Assembly (NCBI GenBank): GCA_025345505.1
Contig: JANVCC010000018.1
Span: 9,375,710 to 9,439,709 of the forward strand
Source of the DNA: Todiramphus chloris collaris
Taxonomy: Eukaryota > Chordata > Aves > Coraciiformes > Alcedinidae
Reading direction: 5' to 3'
DNA length: 64,000 nucleotides
The translations under genes were made by a program, and so were the position numbers. This document shows positions 54,301-64,000 of this stretch, in pieces. The notes under the pieces were generated by a model that ran no database searches, was not told where the DNA came from, and worked only from the letters and a program-made list of their open reading frames with translations. The first letter of the stretch is position 1; the number at the start of each line of letters is the position of its first letter.

Positions 54301-54500
54301 AGTAAGCACCTCCTCAGGTCGCACTCTCACAGCAGTCAGTAGAGAGAGGTCAGCTCCTCTAGACATAGTGTCTGATCTCAGCTCTGCTCTGGAGGTAAAG
54401 ATGAAGCCAGTCTTTCTTCTGGGACCATACTGGGAATTTACAATGACTGGGCTCTGAAACTAGACTCGATTAAGTCCCTAAAGCTAGAGGCAGAAGGGGA
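51361..54500. other. Intergenic, no gene seen
   Basis: No coding region is supported. The largest open frame (52550-53071, +, 173 codons) is pyrimidine-rich sequence giving a Ser/Leu/Pro/Cys-rich product without features of a real protein. A 16-base T run is at about 51851. Confidence 0.55.
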
Positions 54501-54799
54501 ATCCTCAGGTCCTAATGTCTTAAGAACCACCTGCAAGGTTATTACTAAAACCCTTGCACCCAAAACTTCTCCTGACCTTGAGCTTGTTGTTCAAGGTTAC
54601 TGAGCTGGTCCTGCTCCTGCTGCAGCTCCTTGCGTGGGTCCTGAACCAGAGCCACGGGCTCAAGCGGGGCTGTGGGTGACTGCAGCTGTCTGTCCTCTGT
54701 GCCCAGAGCTGTGAGATCAGAGTCTGAGCATCTACATTCTCCACACGGATGGTTTTGCACTACGTGTACGAACCAGATTATTTTCAGGGAAGAATCGTG

Positions 54800-57700
54800 T
54801 ATCAGGCAGCAAGTTAAAAAAGCAAAAAACTTACCCTTCAGGAATTAATTTCTAGCTATGGAAAATAACAGATAACATGTATCCACAACAGAAAAAAAAA
54901 GTAGAAAATAGCCTCAAGAGTTAAAAGTGGTGAAAAACTATCACTTAAGATATTCACTATGTTCATTGAAATCTCTCTCATGCAGCATTTTAAAAGGCTA
55001 ACATTTAAAAAGTAATCTTTCCCCAGCTATTGTGTATTATTAACTATTTACATAATAAGTTCTTGTAAAAGATATATACATAACATATTTCTTTGAAGAT
55101 ATGCGCTGGATAACTTGGAAAAAAATCCTACCTCATTTAATACAGATTTTCTGAGACGTGTAGAAAAATGAGAGTCCTGAAAAACCTGGAAAGAATTCAA
55201 ATCTGATGAAAAACAAAAATATTATATATGAGTAAATTTTCCGACCAGCTTTAATAAATACACCGATATTTAAAACAGAGCAAAACAGAATAGTGAAGTA
55301 TGTCAACATTTTTCAAGGCTTGTAATAATTTTTCAGAAGATGAATACTGCAAATTTATATCCAATTATCATTGTTCCCTTTTCTTCTAAAAATGGCTGTA
55401 AAATAATTGAAAAGGTAAACCAGTACTGGAACGTGATGTTAAAAGGTACTAGAACACCTAAATCCTTTTAACTACAAGCAAAATAAAATAGAGATCATTA
55501 TAATGATCAAGTGATTTAAAAACCAAACTAAACAGCAAGAAAAATATTTTTTTATATATAAAGCAGGGAAATGAAAAGCTAAAAATAACATTTTCTATAT
55601 GAGATTGAGATTCATTAATAAGATCAAGAATACTTTTGCCTTTTAAGTCCATATTGCATGTAAAGTATTCTGAAACCCCCATTTTTTAAAATCCTGATTT
55701 TTTTTCCTTGTCACTGCGACATTTGAAAATATCTTCTGCATGTAGAATTCACTCCTTCATTTGGTGAATGCAAGTTTTTTCCATAGTACCTGAGGTTCTG
55801 GAACTATTTCATTATCTATTTCAGAGCACTCGTACTTCTTAAATTTGAACAAGGTTGAAATAGGGAAATTAAAGCAAAACAGAAAAGAAACTGAAACATG
55901 AGTCTGCTCAGCTGCGGCACAGCCTGTGTGTTAAAGGAGATCTGAACACTAATCTCATTGTTGATTTACATCAGATTCCTTTAACTTTTGTCTGCGTTTT
56001 TATTGAAGCCGTTCAAATCAGTTTGTAAATGTAGATTGGAGGAGCAATTTATACCATTATCTTGACAGGCAGCTCAATCAGGATAATTCATTGAAAATAT
56101 CTATTTAAAACTCATCATAGAGGCAGAGCATTTAATGCTTTCCTTTTTCAAATAAGTAAGAATCATTTACTAAGGAAATGGGAAATGGAAACACTTTTAA
56201 AAAAATTTTATTTTCTAGAAAACAGATGTATTTAAAGCCTTATTAGCTTTCTTTGCATTGATGTGCTAATGCATAATGTGTTCCAAGTCATGAACGAGCC
56301 TTTTAAGGGACCTATAAAAATTACTTGCAAACTGTAAAATTCAAATGTTTAATAAATAAATATTTACCGAGTTACAGCAAGAGAAACAGTGTCCAGAATA
56401 ACAGAGATTTATTATGACTTTAAAACACACGTCCCAATTCAGCAAACCAATTTAACATGTAGTTAGTAGATGAGCAGTTCCCTTAAATTAAATGTATAAT
56501 GAACTCCGTCGCTGCCATGAAGTTCAGACATCTAAACCAGGAATCTTTCCAGTGATTAGTAAGGGGCTGACTTTCAGAGACCTGCTTTCCCACATGCTTC
56601 AAATTTAGGGCCTGGATAGGAGTGCAGGTTATCTGAACTGGCTGTTACATATTAACTTCAGGGATAGATTTTTCCTGATGATTTTACTGCTCAGGAGGCC
56701 TTATTTTCAATTCCCAGTCAGGTGGGTCCTCTCATCACTTTATAACACCAAGAAGGGCTAGCAGGCTTGCAACTTCTGAGAGCATGGCAGGATCCCTAAA
56801 CCATGCAAACTGGACCTTTTGCAGGGATGCAGATTTCGACAGACTTTGAAGGCTGATTTCTAGTGAAGATTTGAGAGGCTGGCAGTGAGATGCAGGAAGG
56901 ATTTGTATGAGAGATGCTAGTGAAGAGCAGGAGGCTGCTCAAAGGAACTTCTGTATATTGGTATGAAAGGAAAGCCCCGATTGCCTGGAAAACCTTGGCT
57001 GACTAAGAGGACATATTTCTTCTTTATAGAAAGCACCCAAATGTTTTGCAAACAACAATCCTATGAAGGAGTTAATGTGTTGTTATTTGATTAACAAAAC
57101 TAAAGCACAGAAAATGTTGTTTTCCTGGTATCACAGAGGCAGCCAGTGGTAGAAAGACTCGTGATCTCTAGTTCTGTACTGCTACCACTGGGCATGTTCA
57201 CATGGCTCTTCTTTTCTTGTGGAGTTATTAACATATCCCGTAATAAACAGATACCTATATTGTTTTAAAAATATACCAGGGAAGAAAATGAGAGGAGATC
57301 ATGTCAGTTTGAAACAGCCATTTCAGTAAAAACTTCTTAATCTTTTTGGTTTGCATGTAAAAATTGTGGAAAGATCAATGAAAAAAGTGAAAGCACAACA
57401 AAAATAATAAAGTTTTTAGTATTTATGAAAGTGGACTTTTTCATAAATGTACAGACAGCTGGACAGCTGGAAGAAGCAGAGGGTTTGGGGGGCCAAGAGG
57501 CACTCCTCATGTCCAGTGGGACACCTGTCTCCAGCTTGGGGGTGCCCAAAATGCCTTTCCTCTGGAAGCTTAACCTGTTTTTGGAGGAAGTTTTAAGCAG
57601 ATAAGGGTCATTTAAACCTTTTTAATTTAAAGGGCTGCTTTTCAGCACAGAATGAAAACGAATTTTACAAATAGTGAGATACACTGACAGAAATTGCACA

Positions 57701-60500
57701 GCAGCCCTGGAGAATAAATGCACGCGTTTCAAGCTGATAAGCATCGGGGTACGAACTGAGTATGAAGATAATTTATATTTGTTTTTTCTTTGTCTATAAT
57801 GAACTTTGATGATTTTCATCCTAATTTAATAGCACAATAAATCACTTTTATGAACATCATGCTCTTGAATTGCTTCCTTGTTAAAATGTGAGCTAATTGT
57901 CCTTGGTCTTGGAATAAACCTCAGAGAAAATTAAATACTGTTCTGAATAACCCACATGTCTTAAGTTCAACAAGGTTGCACCAAAGTGCAAATGTCAGAG
58001 CAGCTGCTGTTGTGTTCCTCGCTGGAAATGATAAAACCAAAAAGCACTGCTCTGTGTTAGTCTGCTATTGGGTTAAGAGCTGCGGCTGAAGAAATCTGAG
58101 CACTAAGACTTTAACCTCTGGTCACCTCTGCCTTTTCTGACTGTAGCAATGATGAATGCCCAAAGCCTGCTCACCTAGGCAGGTCTGCACACCCAGGCTG
58201 AACATGTTGGTGCTACCCTCTCACAAACGTCGTGCTTTCTGTAGAGAAAGAGCTTTGCTGCTCAAAACCTTGTATGCCTGCTTCTTGGGAATGACACCAA
58301 AGAATACCTTATAAATGAAGTATGCTTCCCATTAGGGATTACAGCATCATTTGATCAAAGTCCACTGGAAATAGCTCTTGGCAGCACAGACATTCTCTGT
58401 AACTCTTCATTTGCTTGAGTGTGACTGGTAAAGTTGAGGAAAGCAAAACCGACTTGAGGGCTAGAGGAGAGAAGGACACAACAAGGGTTTTGTTTTTGTT
58501 TTCGTTGCCCTTTTCCTTGCTTCACCAAACGACTGTGCAAAATAGTTTCTTTTTTTTTTCAAATGCAGAGAAAACATTGGCAATGGGTTTATTCTTCTGT
58601 GGAGCTGATTGTGCCCTACATGCTGGCTCAACTTGTAAAAAGTAATGCGATACAGGCATCGCTTAAAATTAAACAATTTCTTGGCAACTCTGGTGAAATA
58701 TATTGTCATCGGCTGTAGAGCACCGACACACTTGATAGAGTTAAAGAATGTTTGGAAGACTTCAAGCTCTCTCTGGTTTGAGTTTAATGAAATCTGGGCA
58801 ATCAAAATGTCTACCTGGCAGCTTACAAGAGGCACTTCATGTTCATCATTTTGAAGTTAAACTATCTATCTGCCCTAATGTGCAAGGCTACAAATTTGTA
58901 TACATTATTATATAGTCTATTGCCTTTGTAAATTGCCCATAAACTAGATACAGACATTTAGGCACCTCGGAAGGGTTTTTCAATCTCTATTTTGCTATTA
59001 GGGATAGATGTTGTTGAGTTTTTCACATTGGTTCCTCTCTAGAGAAGATCAGTGCTTGCAGCTGGGAGAGAAATACATCACTCCACTGTCTCTTCTTCCT
59101 ATTTTATGGGCTATAAATCACAATGTTTAAAAAGATGAAATACTGGTGCAGTGCCATTATTTATGGCTTTTGTTTGAAGACTGCAGAGCATCTGACAAAT
59201 GTAAATTGATCCTGACAAAACTTCAATGAGTTATTATGCAGCTAAACATGTCCTCCATAGAGATGGCAAAACATAAGTGATATGACTTATAAAAACATCC
59301 ATACCCCATAATACTCCCTCCCTGAATACATTGTAAGCATAGTCCCAGTTAAATAGATTTGAGTCACTTTCCATGCTGCGCATAAATCTACAGTGCCTTT
59401 AAGAGCAAAGGCAGAAATAGATGAAGAATGAAGCAGATCCCTCTTTTCCGCCATACCGGGTCTGCCACTTCAGTGTTTGCACTTCAGTGCAAGAAAAATA
59501 AGGATCAGTTCAGTGACTTCATTGGACTTTGTTTTGATCCCAGGTGATGGCACCTAGCTAGATTGGTCACAGAAATGCATACACATTTGGTTTCCCTTGT
59601 CAATGGAGAAGATGAAGTCCTGCTCCCAGCTTCCTTCTTTGCTTGAGAACTGTCCCACTGTTAGTCTATGGGCCATTCTGTTTTTGCTTCAAAAAGCTCT
59701 AAAAACATGTCTCCTACAGAGCACCATAGAGAATGGAAGATAGGAATGGTCCCCTGCTGAAGCAGGTCCTAGGAGAATTTCTCTGAGAGGTCTACGGGCC
59801 TCTCTTACCCCATTTCTCTCCAGACACACATATTCTAGTTCATTTTACTTTTATTTCCTTTTTGTGAGTGTAATGTGCAGATTACACAGCTGTCTTTTTG
59901 GTTATTAAATAGGTTTTTATAGTTTAAATATATCTCATGTCTACATACATAATGGTCCCAACATGTTTATGACAGGTTATGTCATTGGTTCGCTTGTTAG
60001 GGAAACTAACAAAGCTTCTCCATTAGCTTAAGAGGCCTGGGAATTTTTGTGCATCCTGTTCTTGTTGCTGTATGTCAGTGCTGGGCAGGTTGCCATTATA
60101 CCTCTGTGCATAATTCACTGGTTAAGAACATGCGAGTACATCTCCCTCTAATGTGTGGCTCCAACAACAACCTACTCATTCCCCAAAGCCAACGAATGCA
60201 GTCTTGCCAATTCTTGTGATTTTATTGTGAGTCCCTTGACATTTGGTGTGTGCCTTAAAAAACACAGCTCCTGGAGTTAAGATGAATGCATAAGAACCTC
60301 AGCTTTCATTTAAAAAATAACATAAAATAACATATTCTGAGCCTTCCTGTTGTGAAAGTGTTTGGAAGTGGACCCCAGTGGTTAAAACCCTAGATGGTAC
60401 ACGCAATCAACCCCAAATGTGTTATTAAAATCATATCTTGTGGTGTGATATTCATTTAAAGGCGAGTTCATGAATATGGGAACCTGTCTGTAACTTTTGG
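54800..60500. other. AT-rich gene-desert tract
   Basis: Nearly 6 kb of AT-rich sequence without exons on either strand. Several segments (about 55900-56320, 57760-57990, 59100-59300) have high information content, no repeat signature, and homeobox-like ATTA/TAAT cores (for example GTGCTAATGCATAATG). These are what conserved non-coding elements look like in vertebrate deserts, but I cannot show conservation. Confidence 0.4.
57030..57205 (+). mobile_element. MIR-like / CORE-SINE relic
   Basis: The series AACAATCCTATGAAGGAGTT, AACTAAAGCACAGAAAATGT, GGTATCACAGAGGCAGCCAG, TGGTAGAAAGACTCGTGATC and GCTACCACTGGGC follows the MIR/CORE-SINE layout (aaactgaggcacag ... aaggtcacacaggcag ... accactgggc). 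It is old and diverged. Confidence 0.7.
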
Positions 60501-63038
60501 ATGGCTCAAGCTGGCAATGTAAGAAACGCTGTTCCTGTTCAAGTGCTGGACTATTGTGCTTTTGATGCTAGAATTCCCATGCTTCATTCCCAATGACAGA
60601 TATAGTGCTGGTTTGTGCGCTGCTCAGGATTTGTCTCATCTGCAGCCAGCAGCCTCAGCCCAGCGTGTGGAATTGAAATCCAGGTATGTTGCACTAAGTG
60701 AAGGACAACTCTGCTTTAGTTCGTTTGCAAGAAAGATCAGACCTGTGCAGGTGCTAAGCAAATTCCTCCCTGGTTACATCTGCATGATTCAGAGAGACCT
60801 CAGCTCCTCTGGTGTCAGCTGTATTAACGCAGTAGTGGTCTCCAGTTAATATATCCTGCTTTTCAGCATGGTAGCTAGTTTGGGCACTCTGCTACACTAA
60901 CACACCTATACAACTTCCAGACAGAAGCTGGGTTGCATCTGGCCAGCTTGGAATCTGGGGTAGAGCATGTTGACCTGTCCACACCACTGTAAGTAGTCTT
61001 ACCTTAACAGTGCTCAGGGAATTGCTTCTTCGAGGTAAGCTGCCAAAAAGAGGCCCCTTGTGACTGAAGCCGAAGGCTGTGCTTTCTAGCATGCTGTGCC
61101 TGCAAAGGTTTGACAACTGTTGTGATCATACAAGTGCAAAAACGGGGCATCCCAGGCTGTATTTGCACGTTATATTTTGGTCTTTTAAGTATGTGCCCGT
61201 GAATGTATCTGTAAGCACCCTCTTACTTGGACTGAACCTGATGAAGTCCTTTCATCAGAATCTGGTCCTTGTAGCAACTTCAGCACTGCCTTGATGATAC
61301 TGCTCAAGCTCTTGATATTCTTCATCTTGCTGCCTTTTTCCATCCTTTTCCTCCTTGGGTTGAGCCAACACCTGTGGTCCCATATGGGCAAATTTGGCGG
61401 GTCCAGGGAATGGATAACAAGCTCTGGAATATATTTTTCCAACTGTGTCATCTGGCTTATAGGAGAACTCTGGCTTAGCTGTACTGCCAGTACTGGAACG
61501 ACTCTGGACCCGTCTCCTAGTCAAATGGCTGTAGAGCTGGCTGACGGGCTTTGTTTTCCTGGACAGTATATTGTCTTTTTTTTTTTTTTTCTTTGTTTAA
61601 ATTTATATATATTTATTCCCATTTCACTGTGAGAAATGTGGTCCATATAAAACATCTGACATTAAAGCCTTGTATTAAATTCCTTCTGCAGTCTGTGTGC
61701 TAGGTCTATTAAGATAAAGGCAAGTCTTTTCCCAGTGTCTGTATATGTTCTCATTGAAGTTGGGAAAGGAATTTTAGGAGCTACCTGTGTCTCTGCTATC
61801 AAACATCCCAATCTGAGCTCTAAGAATGAGAGCAGCTTTCATTGCTTGCAAAACCACAGCTGTGGTTAAAGACTGTAATGGAGATGAAGCAGCACATTTT
61901 CTTGTGATCATTAATAACTCCTGTGCACATTGTCCACATTTTGCAACCACATTTTCAAACCACTGCATGTTTTTCAGAGGACAGCTGCTTGAGGGAAGCC
62001 TCTCTTGCTACCAGACGCTGGCACTTTGTTGTAAAGGTCTGCACTCTATTTAAAGAGTAGAAATACAACAGGACTGGTGGTCCAGCGCCAGAAAAATCAA
62101 CAACTAAATAAATCAGTTGGTTGTTATTGATCTCAGTTTCCCCCAAATTGGTGTTGGACTTCAGCATTCCTCACACTGAAGGGAATGAGAAATTAATTTC
62201 TGAGTACTCGCATTAGTGCATATGTCAGTATTTGCCACTGAGTTTGCCTCATCGCAGCCATCTGCAACCCTCCTGAACGAAAGCATGTGCAGCATTGCGT
62301 TTAATGTTCCTGAAAGAAAAGGGAACATGTAATAATTATTCTAAAGTAAACACCAAAGGGACAAGTACTGTGTTCTTTGGCTTAATTCATATATGGATGA
62401 AATCATTTTTCTAAACGGGCCTGCCAATGTCTTGTTTCAAAGTCTGAGCCTTGGAGGAGGCCTGCAATCACTGAATGAAGTGTCGGCCATCCCTCCCTCC
62501 TTCCACTCTGCTCCCGGCTCTGCGGCAGCCCAGCGAGATGCAAACCACAGCCACCGCAGCACGATGGCTATGGCCAGGAAGCATGAAAGATCTGCTCAGG
62601 ATAAAAATATAGCACGGGCAGTAATTGTGGAAGAGCACCTGGGTGCTCTGCAGCAGCTGGTTCAGCTGCCCTCACCCAACTGAAGGCTTTGCCTCCGTCT
62701 CGATGCGAAGCAAACACACCTGCTAATTGCATGCTCCGGCACGTGGCCTCCCGCACGTGGGAAACCGTCCGTGGCTCCAAGAGCTTGTGGGGAAGCAGTC
62801 TTTCCCCTGGGGTAGCCCAGGGACATTTGGGTCCTCCCATGGGTCGTGTGCTAGCTGTTTGGGTGAGGCACTGCCCACTCCGCCTGGCACAGGAACCGCT
62901 GCCGGCTGCACCGTGGGGGGCTGCGCTCAGAGGGTGCAGCCACTGCTGACTCTGGAGCCAGCGTGCTCTTCAGTTCCTGCCACAGGCAGCACTACTCACC
63001 TCTGCAGGTGTAAAATTGGTTGTATGTCCTTCCCCTTC

Positions 63039-63088
63039 CCCTTCCTTCCTTCCTTCCTTCCTTCCTTCCTTCCTTCCTTCCTTCCTTC
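63039..63088. repeat. (CCTT)n microsatellite
   Basis: About 11 perfect CCTT tetranucleotide units follow a CCTTCCCCTTCCCC lead-in and run into TTCTTTTTC. It is a polypyrimidine tract, and the apparent open frames across it (poly-LPSF or KEGR) are repeat translation only. Confidence 0.92.
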
Positions 63089-63382
63089 TTTTTCAATATC
63101 TTCTATGCACCTCCTGAGACATCCCCAAGGGCGCAGAGGCAAGGCAGTGTGAATGGCATGAAGAAGGGCCTTCAGTGCAGCCCCAGGAGCACACACAGGC
63201 TATGCTGAAAATCACAGGGGGCTGTGTGGTGGTTCAACCCACACAAGAAGGAATCATTAGACTGAATGTAGGAAGATTCTGGGATCGCTGTGGATTATTC
63301 ACAGCCACCTGAGGTCCAGCATGATGGAAGCCCAGGATAATGTCTAGCTTCTATGTATGTCAGATGTTTGTTTTTGTTATTT

Positions 63383-63422
63383 GTTTTTTTTTGTTTGTTT
63401 GTTTGTTTGTTTTTTTTTTTAA
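63383..63422. repeat. (TTTG)n microsatellite
   Basis: A TTTG tetranucleotide run ends in a T homopolymer. A similar but shorter run is at 12922-12950 in WDR35, just after the donor of the exon ending 12904. Confidence 0.85.
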
Positions 63423-64000
63423 ACTTGATGGACACAGGAAGGATTGGCATTTGTGAGTGTGACCGTGTGCAGTCGCAGAAGTCTGGATGTGATGACCTCT
63501 GCAGTGTCTTGGCCAGGACTGTGCTCCTGTGCTCCCAACATCAAGGACGAGGACCATGGACTTGGCAAGGGCATTTACCACCTCTTGGCAGCTACTGTCC
63601 AGCTGAATTATTCATTACCTTCAAGGCCATCTCAAGATATTACTAATGCCCTCAGAGGGAGTTGCATCAGCCTGTATTCAGAATTCACAGAGAAAGCTCA
63701 AACTTTTCTTTGGCGTTTGTTTGAGGAGCATTTTAAACTTTAGAATAATTGAGTTGAGACCCTGTAACAGATTTGTAGGCTTTTTTTTTTTAATTTCCAA
63801 ATCATTATTTGATTTCTCTGATATGATGACCAATTTGCCAAACAGAATGTGACACATGCACTGTTTATTTATTGTTTATAAGAAAATCTGCAAAACTTTC
63901 TCCCATGCAGGGAACCCATATAATGCTCCATAATTTCCCCTTATCAGTAACTGAAAGAAGTGGTCTTCATCCTCTCTGTCTGCACAAGGCTGACTCTACC

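Noticed and set aside
62727..63196. Frames through the (CCTT)n repeat
   Set aside because: The length comes from the tetranucleotide repeat, which has no stops in several frames.

Overview
The window is vertebrate nuclear DNA and almost certainly from a bird. It has small exons with GT-AG introns, several CR1 LINE copies, an ERVL-like solo LTR, relics of MIR/CORE-type SINEs, and an intact egg-coat gene of the ZPAX type. The sequence does not let me name the species.

Layout. (1) 1-17650, + strand: the 3' half of WDR35 (IFT121, a core subunit of the IFT-A ciliary transport complex). Thirteen exons are visible, encoding the last 661 residues, with a stop at 17033-17035 and an AATAAA at 17624. 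A 1.2 kb CR1 LINE lies in the last intron. (2) 17.6-18.8 kb: a CpG island with a perfect CRE palindrome, the promoter of TTC32. (3) 18163-19780, + strand: TTC32, three coding exons, 133 residues, two TPR repeats. (4) About 20.0-25.1 kb: intergenic, between convergent genes. (5) 26218-41179, - strand: a zona pellucida protein. Twenty coding exons splice in frame into about 915 residues: a signal peptide, ZP2-like N-terminal repeats, and a complete ZP module. I call it ZPAX. Only the codons before the signal-peptide core are unplaced. (6) 41.2-64 kb: no convincing gene. This part holds an 838-bp solo LTR with a 5-bp target-site duplication, a decayed CR1, two ancient SINE relics, microsatellites, and a long AT-rich tract (about 54.8-60.5 kb) that looks like gene-desert sequence with possible conserved non-coding elements. 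In human the same side of TTC32 is the desert leading to OSR1, so this part may be regulatory (inference).

WDR35 and TTC32 are adjacent in other vertebrates and lie in tandem here, about 0.5 kb apart. TTC32 and the ZP gene converge tail to tail. WDR35 acts in cilia, TTC32 has no firmly known role, and the ZP gene would act in the oocyte and its envelope. They share a locus, not a pathway.

I found no CRISPR, tRNA, rRNA or bacterial-type element, and no new multi-gene system. The points most worth a second look are the ZP gene (a non-canonical GC-AG intron, an unusual C-terminus, an unresolved start), the solo LTR with its internal 48-bp duplication, and a few unexplained open frames in the desert.
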